Source of the DNA: DAOPYU01 sp942493245
Lineage (GTDB): Bacteria; Sumerlaeota; Sumerlaeia; UBA8349
Assembly (NCBI GenBank): GCA_942493245.1
Contig: OW818685.1
Location: 5,580,001 to 5,644,000, forward strand
Direction of reading: 5' to 3'
Length of the DNA: 64,000 bases
A model generated the notes under the pieces. The model was not told the origin of the DNA. It saw nothing but the letters and a program-made list of their open reading frames with translations, and made no database searches. The position numbers and the translations under genes are program-made. Shown piece by piece: positions 25,876 through 33,236 of the stretch. Numbering within the stretch: the stretch's first letter is position 1; every line of letters begins with the position of its first letter.

Positions 25876-28704
25876 ATGCGCGACGACCTGACCCAGACCG
25901 CCCTCGACGAACTCGCCCGCGCCGGACACGACGCGCTCTGGTGGCTCACGCTCGACTGGCCCGCCGGATCGCAGACCTATGCGCATCGCCCCATTTCCCT
26001 GGACGGAGGGGCGGTTCTGCCGCCCCTCCTATCCACGCCGGGTCGCCTGCGCGCCACCCCCGCCAGCGGTCTGGGGCCCGGCGCCCGCCAGGCCTCGTCC
26101 CGTCTTGACGTTGCGTTGCTTCTGGATGGACCCGAAATCCCCTCGGTGCGCCAACGCCTGGCCGTGAGCGATCCGGAAGGGCTCGAAGTCACCTGGGGTC
26201 TTCTCCTGCTTCCACACGATGGGAACCCCTCCTTTTCCGACGCCATCCCGCTCTTCCGGGGCGGGGTCGAACGCGCCATTGTCACCCGCGCCACTCTGGA
26301 ACTCCATTGCCTGGACACCCTCTCCACGCGAAGCCACAAACGCTTCGGACGAGAAATCGCCCCCAACGAACGACCCACTCCCGATTCTCCTGTCGAAGGC
26401 CACATGCCCCCCTGGATTTTCGGCGCACTCGAGGCGGTCGAACTTTCTCCCTGGAAAGTGGGTCAAAAGTTCATCGTGGAACACGATATTGCGCCCGACG
26501 ACACCCAGATCGCGTTCGTTTCGCTCGACGGCCTGCCCGATTCCGGTGTGCTTCAGATCGGAGACGAGCGTCTCGTATTCAGCCATGTGGACCGCGCCAA
26601 CCGACGCATTGGCCGACCCGATGCCCCCCTGCATCGAACCGAACCCGCCTGGCATGACGCCGGGTCCATCGCCCGTCTCGTTCCTCCGGGCGGGTTCGAG
26701 TGGCTGGTGGCCGCCCACCCCTGCCTGCGCGTGGAAAACCTCCAGGCCGACGGATTGCCCGTTGATCCAAGCCTCTGGAGCCTCGAAACCGAACCGTGGA
26801 ACGGCGAGACGATCCAGAAAGTCGTCCTGCCCGAATGGCCCACCAAGGTCACTTATCAGACCGCCCCCTCTACGATCCGCTTCAACGGAGCCACTCATCC
26901 GGGCGCTTGGGTTTTGGACCTCCAAAGCTCCGCCGTCAACGGCCTGCGCGCCATTGACAACCAGCCCGAACAGACCGCCGCCACCCTCCACGCCACCGCG
27001 CGTCTCCTCCGCGTCCGGTTCCTCCAACCGCTCGCCTCGGGCGCGAAACGCTACGGCGCATTCGAGACCGCCCGGCTGCGCCTCCGGGTTGAAGCCAATG
27101 GGTATTGGGAAGCCACCACCCGCCTCTCACTCCGGTTCCTGAAAGGGAACCAGACCCTCTCCGTCTCTCTGCCTCGGCCCCCGGTCAGCCAACTCCAGAT
27201 CACCCTCCCCAGTCACACCCACGGACTCGACCAAGTCCCCTCCAGCCCCCAGACGGTCAACCTGCGTTACGGTCCCGTCCTGCTCGATCTCGACCTGACC
27301 GACGCCACGCGCGAAACAGACGGATGGACCTGGCTCGACGGAGCGGGCGCCACCCCGATCTGTGCCGAAGTTCTTCTCGAAACCGGCGGAGACCCCGTCC
27401 AGTTCTCCCTCTGGGATCTGGCCCTCGAGGTCACCTACCGGGCGCGTCGCCGCGCCGTCATGGCCTCCACTCTCACCACCGCCGTTGAGGGATTCCACGA
27501 AAACGGAACCCTCCTGGAAAACCCCGCCGACCTCATCCGATTCTTCCTCTGCGACTCGCGAGGTCTGGGCTTGAACCCCAATCGGCTCGACCCCGACTCA
27601 TTCACGGCTACCGCCGTCCGCCTCAACGCGCTCGGGTACCGATTCTCCAACCGGCTGGACGTCCCGCAACCCCTCGGTTCGCTCCTGGCCCGCCTCCTCT
27701 ACGAATCGCGCTCCACCCTCTCCGCCTGGGGCAAGACCCTCGCGCTCACCCTCGATGAAACGGACGAAACGCTTCCGGTGGACGAACAGATCCTCGACGC
27801 GCGCGTCCTCCTCGCGCGTCAGGACGTGCGTCTCGACCGCGTCTCCGAACGTCAGATCCTCCACTCTGTCCATCTCCACTACGGGCGAGATTTCTCCTCA
27901 AACACCCGTTCGGCCACCGAGCGTCAGGCGTTCTACAGCGATCGGGCCACCCCTTCCCGCGCTCTCGATGGAAGTTCCAGAACCGAGTTCGTGGACCGCC
28001 TCCACTGGCACAATCACGGGCAGGTCCAGGTGCTCGCCGACCTGGCGCATACCCTCCTGCTCCGCCACGGCTTCCGTCAGCAACGCGTCCATCTGTCCGT
28101 TCCGCTCCGCTTTGCCACACTCAAATCCGGCGATTCCCTCCGACTCGAAGAACCCGAATTTCCCCTCTCGCTCGTACAGGGCCGTGTCGAAACGCTGGCC
28201 GTCCCCGAACCTCACTTTCTCCAGATTCGGGCCTGCTTCCCCATCTCCGGTCCGACCTGCTGGCGACACGACACTTCCACCTTCCTTTGCCACCGCGCCA
28301 GCGGACAACTCAAGGAGTTCTGGATCGAAGGCCAACTCATGGCCACGTTGAGCTGGGACGGAGTCTGGCGTATCCGTGGGCGCCTTATCGAATACGCGCC
28401 GCTCTATGGAACCCTCACGGCGCCCATCCAGTACAGCCCCACCCTTCAGCAGATCGCCTTCGGCGCCGGGGTTCCCCCGGCCTGCACCCCCCTGTTTGCC
28501 CTCGACGCCGAAGGCAACCTTCACCTGGCCGGAACCCTGAGGGAAAACACGCTCCGCGACGACCTCACTCTGGCCGGTTGTATCGAAGTCACCGACACCC
28601 ATATCGCCCTCGGGATCGCCGAATCCACCCCCGTTCTCGTGTGTGAAACCGCCGATGCCCGCCTCGACCTGCGCGGAGAGGTCGTCGAGGAGGCCGCTCT
28701 ATGA
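25876..28704 (+). CDS. Large phage-like tail protein (hub/baseplate type)
   Basis: 942 residues without signal peptide or membrane segments. The N-terminus (WWLTLDWPAGSQTYAHRPISLDGGAVLPPLLSTPG) resembles tail proteins that contact the tail tip. The middle (about 540-800) has RFFLCDSRGLGLNPNRLDPDSF, LLARLLYESRSTLSAWGKTLAL and RLDRVSERQILHSVHLHYGRD, the flow of phage hub proteins of the gp27/DUF-type. The C-terminal 150 residues (GIAESTPVLVCETADARLDL) are beta-rich and may be a carbohydrate-contacting part. The assignment depends strongly on context. Composition and codon use equal the chromosome, arguing against a recent prophage. Confidence 0.6.
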   Translation: MRDDLTQTALDELARAGHDALWWLTLDWPAGSQTYAHRPISLDGGAVLPPLLSTPGRLRATPASGLGPGARQASSRLDVALLLDGPEIPSVRQRLAVSDPEGLEVTWGLLLLPHDGNPSFSDAIPLFRGGVERAIVTRATLELHCLDTLSTRSHKRFGREIAPNERPTPDSPVEGHMPPWIFGALEAVELSPWKVGQKFIVEHDIAPDDTQIAFVSLDGLPDSGVLQIGDERLVFSHVDRANRRIGRPDAPLHRTEPAWHDAGSIARLVPPGGFEWLVAAHPCLRVENLQADGLPVDPSLWSLETEPWNGETIQKVVLPEWPTKVTYQTAPSTIRFNGATHPGAWVLDLQSSAVNGLRAIDNQPEQTAATLHATARLLRVRFLQPLASGAKRYGAFETARLRLRVEANGYWEATTRLSLRFLKGNQTLSVSLPRPPVSQLQITLPSHTHGLDQVPSSPQTVNLRYGPVLLDLDLTDATRETDGWTWLDGAGATPICAEVLLETGGDPVQFSLWDLALEVTYRARRRAVMASTLTTAVEGFHENGTLLENPADLIRFFLCDSRGLGLNPNRLDPDSFTATAVRLNALGYRFSNRLDVPQPLGSLLARLLYESRSTLSAWGKTLALTLDETDETLPVDEQILDARVLLARQDVRLDRVSERQILHSVHLHYGRDFSSNTRSATERQAFYSDRATPSRALDGSSRTEFVDRLHWHNHGQVQVLADLAHTLLLRHGFRQQRVHLSVPLRFATLKSGDSLRLEEPEFPLSLVQGRVETLAVPEPHFLQIRACFPISGPTCWRHDTSTFLCHRASGQLKEFWIEGQLMATLSWDGVWRIRGRLIEYAPLYGTLTAPIQYSPTLQQIAFGAGVPPACTPLFALDAEGNLHLAGTLRENTLRDDLTLAGCIEVTDTHIALGIAESTPVLVCETADARLDLRGEVVEEAAL

Positions 28705-28752
28705 ATAGACCGATCTGTGAGGTCGGACAGAATGAGAAATTCACCCCCTCCC

Positions 28753-28780
28753 GGGAGGGCGGGCGTCCCGCCCGCCTGAA
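28753..28780 (+). repeat. GC-rich palindromic repeat, copy 3
   Basis: Nearly identical to 2084-2112 (one base shorter in the loop). It lies in the short gap between the tail gene and the holin-like gene. Confidence 0.65.
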
Positions 28781-28868
28781 GGAATCCCCAACAGTTCATT
28801 GTTCAACCCCACGGCATGAAACAGATCCACTCATTTTCCCAACCTCCTAAACTGAAAGGACTCCCACC

Positions 28869-29042
28869 ATGAAAGACCTCTTGAAAACCAAAACCTTCTG
28901 GGGCGGACTCGCCGCCATCGCCACCGGCATCGGACTGATCGCCACCGGCGACATGCCCCAGGGTGTCAATGCCATCGTCAACGGCCTCATCGCCATCTTC
29001 GTCCGTGACGGCATCCGAAAACTCTCCGTTTCCGGAGAATGA
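28869..29042 (+). CDS. Small holin-like membrane protein
   Basis: 57 residues with AAAGGA upstream. It starts MKDLLKTKTFWGGLAAIATG and has two short hydrophobic segments (FWGGLAAIATGIGLIATG and VNAIVNGLIAIFVRD), ending RDGIRKLSVSGE. This layout is common among small proteins in phage lysis modules, just before an endolysin. The muramidase-like gene at 29328 supports a holin or lysis-accessory role. It is too short for firm family assignment. Confidence 0.65.
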   Translation: MKDLLKTKTFWGGLAAIATGIGLIATGDMPQGVNAIVNGLIAIFVRDGIRKLSVSGE

Positions 29043-29092
29043 ACAATTGACCGAAGAACATACTGTTTTCATTCGGATGAATTAACCTCTTC

Positions 29093-29273
29093 CGTCATCC
29101 CCGCACAAGCGGGGACCCAGAGAGGCGGGAAGGACAAAAATTGAAGAAGACCGAGAGAAAATGGGATTCTGGACAAACAAACCCGGATCTGGGTTCCCGC
29201 TTGCGCGGGAATGACGAATAGGTTGGAACGCCCGGGAAAGACGACGGTTTCTCCGATTTTCTCTTGGCAACGG
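29093..29273 (+). repeat. 181-bp dispersed element, copy 3
   Basis: Begins CGTCATCCCCGCACAAGCGG, has CTGGGTTCCCGCTTGCGCGG about 100 bases in, and ends in the TCTTGGCAACGGG variant of the tail. Its middle differs from copies 1 and 2, but the length is the same. It separates the holin-like and lysin genes. Confidence 0.8.
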
Positions 29274-29327
29274 GAATAAGTCTGACCTCCAAAACTTCAT
29301 CTCTCCTCATCAGAAAGGACACCCATC

Positions 29328-29795
29328 ATGCTCAACCCCAGCCAACGTCAATTCCGCGACCGGGCCATGGCCCTCGCGCGACAGATCGCCCCCGAATATG
29401 GCCTCGACTGGCGCCTCATGGCCGCCACCGCCATCCTCGAAAGCGGCTGGGGCGAATCCACCCTCGCCCGCGAGGCCCGCAATTACTTCGGTATCAAAGC
29501 CACCCGGCGCACTCCATCCGAGGCCGTCTATCTCCTCAAACGGGCCGATGGCGCTTCCGAACCCTTCCGCCGCTACGCCGATGAAACCGAATCCTTCCAT
29601 GCTTTCGGGCGTCTCGTCGGACAAGCCCGGCTCTATGAACGCCCCCGTCAGGCCGCCCGCGACACCGCCTTCCAGACTCTCGTCCAGACCCTGGCCCCCA
29701 TTTACTGTCCCGGTGATCCCCAGTACCCCACCAAAATCTTCCAGATAACCGAACTCCTCGACCCGAACAAGACCCCGAAGTCTTCGGTGAACTGA
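29328..29795 (+). CDS. Glucosaminidase/muramidase-type endolysin (FlgJ-like)
   Basis: 155 residues, ribosome site GAAAGGACA. The lysozyme-fold glucosaminidase domain fills the protein: ALARQIAPEYGLDWRLMAATAILESGWGES carries the catalytic Glu (ILESGWG), followed by ARNYFGIKA, FRRYADETESFHAFGRLV and YPTKIFQI. It cleaves peptidoglycan glycan strands. No signal peptide is present, as usual for endolysins that leave the cell through a holin. The start is set by the RBS and by the first helix. Placed after the holin-like gene it completes a lysis module. It could also be a chromosomal autolysin, but lack of signal makes this less likely. Confidence 0.85.
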   Translation: MLNPSQRQFRDRAMALARQIAPEYGLDWRLMAATAILESGWGESTLAREARNYFGIKATRRTPSEAVYLLKRADGASEPFRRYADETESFHAFGRLVGQARLYERPRQAARDTAFQTLVQTLAPIYCPGDPQYPTKIFQITELLDPNKTPKSSVN

Positions 29796-30019
29796 TCGTT
29801 CCTGAAAAACGCCGAAATTCTTCCCTCCTCAATCTGCCCCACCTCCCGCCCTCCTTCCTTCCCCCAAGGCCGTTCCTCCCACGGCTCCCTCCCCCCCGGG
29901 CGCGCCACCCCAAAACGGTGGCGCGCCCCCGCCCTCCTCCGGTCCCCCCCCCCCTCTCTCTTTCCCCATTTTCAATTATCAATTGTCCATTATCCATTCT
30001 CCCCCAAGGAGCCTCTCCC
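29796..30019. other. Intergenic region with C11 tract and heptad array
   Basis: No gene seen. A run of eleven C residues is at 29944-29954 and a pyrimidine stretch follows. The heptad array is listed separately. Confidence 0.5.
29966..30000. repeat. Heptanucleotide repeat array 2
   Basis: Five in-phase 7-mers: CCATTTT, CAATTAT, CAATTGT, CCATTAT, CCATTCT. Directly upstream of the small membrane gene at 30020. Confidence 0.78.
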
Positions 30020-30322
30020 ATGCCCCCCTTTCTCAACGCCCCCTGGATTCAATACGGTGCGCTCGGACTCGCTTTCGTCCTCTCCCTCTCCTTTATTCGC
30101 GCCTTCTTCACCCTGCTCAACCAGCGCCATAAAATCCTCGAAGACCTCCTGACCCACCATCAGGAACGCGAACGCGCCTTCACGCAGCAATTTCTCGCCT
30201 GCGTGGACCGCAACAGCGCCGCCCTCGAAAAAGTCGAACAAAACCTCATCCGCATCCAGATCCAACTCGCCCACACTCCGCCCCCCACTCCCGAAACCTA
30301 CCTCCTCGAATACCCCGAATAA
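30020..30322 (+). CDS. Small membrane-anchored coiled-coil protein of the phage-like block
   Basis: 100 residues with AAGGAG eight bases upstream of the ATG. One N-terminal transmembrane helix (YGALGLAFVLSLSFIRAFFTLL) is followed by a charged helix likely to form a coiled coil (KILEDLLTHHQERERAFTQQFLACVDRNSAALEKVEQNL), and a Pro-rich end. This is the shape of spanin-type or Rz-like lysis proteins and of some small phage holins. It closes the phage-like block. Function is inferred from shape and place only. Confidence 0.6.
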   Translation: MPPFLNAPWIQYGALGLAFVLSLSFIRAFFTLLNQRHKILEDLLTHHQERERAFTQQFLACVDRNSAALEKVEQNLIRIQIQLAHTPPPTPETYLLEYPE

Positions 30323-30381
30323 CCCCCTGCGCGAAAACCCACATCCCCCCTTCCCCACGGAAAAAGAACGCGGTTCTTTGT

Positions 30382-30409
30382 CAATTATCCATTGCCCATT
30401 AGCCATTCT
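30382..30409. repeat. Heptanucleotide repeat array 3
   Basis: Four in-phase 7-mers: CAATTAT, CCATTGC, CCATTAG, CCATTCT. It lies 11 bases upstream of the -35 box at 30421. Confidence 0.75.
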
Positions 30410-30420
30410 CAACATACGCG

Positions 30421-30449
30421 TTGACATTCGCGGCCATTCCCGCCATATA
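30421..30449 (+). promoter_or_regulatory. Sigma-70-type promoter of the exeA-like/folE operon
   Basis: TTGACA at 30421-30426, a 17-base spacer and CATATA at 30444-30449 (or TATATT two bases later). It is about 78 bases upstream of the ATPase start. Confidence 0.6.
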
Positions 30450-30526
30450 TTACTTGGGGAAATGCTCCCTTCCAAGCGCCCGGCAGCCGGGCGCGGCTCA
30501 TGCCCCGTCCCGTGGAGACTGGCCCC

Positions 30527-32368
30527 ATGTATCTGGAATTTTTCGGCCTCAACGAGGCCCCCTTCAACCTCACGCCCGATCCGCGCTTCCTCTACATGAG
30601 CCAGCGCCACCGGGAAGCCCTTGCCTCCCTCATCTACGGTATCAAGGAATGCAAAGGCTTCATCGTCCTGACGGGCGAGATCGGGTCCGGCAAAACCACC
30701 CTCTGCCGCGCCTTTCTCCACGAACTCAAACACGAAACCACCAACGTCGCCCTGATTCTCAACTCCTATCTCGACGATGTGGAACTCCTCCAGGCCATCA
30801 ACGACGAACTCGGCATAGATTCCGGCACCCGCTCGAAAAAGAAACTCATTGACCGCCTCAACCAGTTCCTCCTCGAAGAAAACGCCAAGGGCAAGACCAC
30901 CATCCTCATCATTGACGAAGCCCAGAACCTCAGCACCGCGGTTCTCGAACAGATCCGCATGCTCAGCAACCTTGAAACCGAAACCTCGAAACTCATCCAG
31001 ATCGCCCTGGTCGGGCAACCCGAACTCAACGAACTCCTCAACCTCCCCAGTCTCGAACAGCTCAATCAGCGCATCACGGTCCGCTACCACATCACCCCCC
31101 TCGACAAGACCGAGATCTACCCCTACATCCACCATCGCCTCGAGGTTGTCGGAGCCAAGGCCAACATCCATTTCACCAACCAGGCCCTCAATCGCATCTT
31201 CCATCTCACCAGGGGCATCCCACGAAAAATTAACCTCCTGTGCGACCGAGCGCTCCTCGCGGCCTACGTTGCCGGGCAACTCCTCATAGACGCCAACGTT
31301 GTCGCCACCGCATCCAAAGACGTCGGCTCTCTGCGAAACGCCACCTTTTCGCCTCGATTCAAGCGCGCGCTTGTTTTCCTGACGCTTCTTCTCTTCTGTT
31401 GCATTCTGGGCGCGACGGCCTTTCAATCCAAGACCGTGCGGACATTCCTGAGTGAAAATCTGGTGGCCCTGCTCAATCAGACCACCCCGGACGCCCAAAC
31501 CGGCAACAACCCGGACACCCCTCCCGCCACTCCCGACGGCCAGCGACCCGTGCCAACCCCGGCTCCCCAGTCCGCCTTTACCCCGGCGATACCCACACCG
31601 CAGACCCTTCCCTCCCTCGATTCGCTCCCGGACCCCAAGACCGTCCGGCCCGAAACCAATTGGGCCTCCGACGAACAAGACATCGTGCGGGTCAACGATC
31701 CCGATTTTGTCTCGATGGCCGCCCTGTTCACCGTCGCCAACCTCTGGAAACGGCCCTTCGACGACATCGCCCTTTTCCGGCAACACCCCAAAACCACCAT
31801 CCTCGGACTCAACATCCTCCAGATTTTCCGCTCTCCCAACGTGGACCTCTGCTCGTTTGACCGTCCCGACGGACTCCGCGAACTCCTGGACCTGAACCTG
31901 CCCCTGGTGCTCGATATCCAGGATTCCACCCTGCGGCTTTCCCCCACCGTGGTCCTCATCGGTCTTGACGGTCAAATGGCCACGCTGGCGGACCCGATGC
32001 TCGGACAGGTTCAACTCGGACTGCCCACCCTCGAACCGCTGGTCCGAAAAATCACGGTCGTGTACCTCGACCCCAACGACCTCGCCGCGCTGGCGCCGGG
32101 ACAGGAAAACGAGGGCGTGCCGATCCTCCGCGACTTCCTCGCAAACCAGGGATGTCTCGACAACCCGTCCCGAACCAACCCGCTTTTTACGCCCGACCTG
32201 GCCGATGCCCTCAAGCGTTACCAGAAAATGATCGGAGCGCCCCAGACCGGCGTCATGAACGGCCCGCTTGCCGCGCGCATCGCCGCCGCGCAGGCCCCCT
32301 TTGCGCCCCGCATTCAACACCGCTCGGCGCCTCTGCCCCTCTCGCCTGAAAGGAAACCGGATGTCTGA
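30527..32368 (+). CDS. ExeA/GspA-like AAA ATPase with peptidoglycan-binding C-terminus
   Basis: About 613 residues from ATG 30527 (MYLEFFGLNEAPFNLTPDP, the standard start of the family). The cytoplasmic AAA domain has Walker A TGEIGSGKTT, Walker B TILIIDEAQNLS, and GQPELNELL and LTRGIPRKINLLCDRAL. One transmembrane helix (ALVFLTLLLFCCILGATAF, about 290-308) leads to a Pro-rich linker. A C39-like/peptidoglycan-binding region follows, ending with a PGBD_1 domain (NPLFTPDLADALKRYQKMIGAPQTGVMNGPLAARI). ExeA with ExeB inserts the type II secretion secretin through peptidoglycan. Here no GspB follows; folE overlaps its stop. A role in envelope assembly is likely. Confidence 0.9.
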   Translation: MYLEFFGLNEAPFNLTPDPRFLYMSQRHREALASLIYGIKECKGFIVLTGEIGSGKTTLCRAFLHELKHETTNVALILNSYLDDVELLQAINDELGIDSGTRSKKKLIDRLNQFLLEENAKGKTTILIIDEAQNLSTAVLEQIRMLSNLETETSKLIQIALVGQPELNELLNLPSLEQLNQRITVRYHITPLDKTEIYPYIHHRLEVVGAKANIHFTNQALNRIFHLTRGIPRKINLLCDRALLAAYVAGQLLIDANVVATASKDVGSLRNATFSPRFKRALVFLTLLLFCCILGATAFQSKTVRTFLSENLVALLNQTTPDAQTGNNPDTPPATPDGQRPVPTPAPQSAFTPAIPTPQTLPSLDSLPDPKTVRPETNWASDEQDIVRVNDPDFVSMAALFTVANLWKRPFDDIALFRQHPKTTILGLNILQIFRSPNVDLCSFDRPDGLRELLDLNLPLVLDIQDSTLRLSPTVVLIGLDGQMATLADPMLGQVQLGLPTLEPLVRKITVVYLDPNDLAALAPGQENEGVPILRDFLANQGCLDNPSRTNPLFTPDLADALKRYQKMIGAPQTGVMNGPLAARIAAAQAPFAPRIQHRSAPLPLSPERKPDV

Positions 32369-32981
32369 CAAAACCCCCTTGCCCACTTCCGATTGTGATG
32401 CGGAAGGCCGGGAACCCAACCCCGCCCTCGTTCAAATCGCAACCGAACTCCTCGTTCAGAGCGGAGAGGACCTCAACCGCGAAGGCCTGTTGCGAACCCC
32501 TGAACGGTTCGCTCGCAGTTGGGAATTTCTCACGGGCGGTTACAGCATTGACATCCCCGCGCTCATCAACGACGCCATTTTCACCGAAGCGTATGACGAA
32601 ATCGTCGTGGTCAAGAATATCAACTTCTTCAGCCTCTGCGAGCACCACCTTCTGCCCTTCTATGGCGCCTGCCACGTCGCCTACATCCCCCGGGGGCGCC
32701 TCATTGGTCTGAGCAAGATCCCGCGCATCGTGGACGCCTTCTCGCGCCGCCTCCAGATTCAGGAGCGCCTCACCCGCCAGATCGCCCAATGCCTCAACGA
32801 ACATCTCAACCCCATCGGCGTCGCCATTGTCATTGACGCCCAGCACCTCTGCATGAGTATGCGCGGAGTCGAAAAACCCGCCGCTCGAACCACCACCAGC
32901 GAACTGACCGGTATTTTCAAGAAAAGCGCCAAAAGCCGCTCCGAAGTCATGACCCTGCTGGGCATGAACCTCGGAGGCTGA
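32361..32981 (+). CDS. folE: GTP cyclohydrolase I
   Basis: 206 residues. It converts GTP to dihydroneopterin triphosphate, the first step of folate and pterin synthesis. Zinc ligands are visible: Cys and His in SLCEHHLLPFYG and Cys in QHLCMSMRG. Further conserved segments are REGLLRTPERFARSWEFLT, GLSKIPRIVDAFSRRLQIQERLT and the C-terminal SRSEVMTLLG. The ATG at 32361 lies within the end of the upstream gene (8-base overlap) with GAAAGGA before it, so it is translationally coupled. FolP is also in this window (56578-57450), but folB/folK are not. Confidence 0.97.
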   Translation: MSDKTPLPTSDCDAEGREPNPALVQIATELLVQSGEDLNREGLLRTPERFARSWEFLTGGYSIDIPALINDAIFTEAYDEIVVVKNINFFSLCEHHLLPFYGACHVAYIPRGRLIGLSKIPRIVDAFSRRLQIQERLTRQIAQCLNEHLNPIGVAIVIDAQHLCMSMRGVEKPAARTTTSELTGIFKKSAKSRSEVMTLLGMNLGG

Positions 32982-33197
32982 GCCGCCCGGAACCGAAACC
33001 CGGGAAAAGACTCCCGCCGGTTCACAACCTCACAGCGCATAAAAAATCCTGCTCCCGGCGACATCCCTGTTCCGAGGCTTCAAAACCAGGTGTTTCTCCT
33101 TCGCAGAACCCTGTCATTCATACACTTCGGTCTAATCAAGAAAACCGCCGAACGGCTCCAGAATCCGTCTCAACCCGTCGGCCCCGAAAAATACTTC
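32982..33197. other. Intergenic region upstream of topA
   Basis: About 215 bases without a gene. It contains imperfect GC-rich palindromes near 32990-33025 but no T run, so I do not call a terminator. Confidence 0.4.
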
Positions 33198-33226
33198 TTG
33201 ACCAGACCGCTGCACTTTCACTATAG
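33198..33226 (+). promoter_or_regulatory. Promoter of topA with a very short leader
   Basis: TTGACC at 33198-33203, a 17-base spacer, and CTATAG at 33221-33226. The predicted start point lies only a few bases before the topA ATG at 33237, so the mRNA would be almost leaderless. Confidence 0.55.
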
Positions 33227-33236
33227 GCGTGAGACT

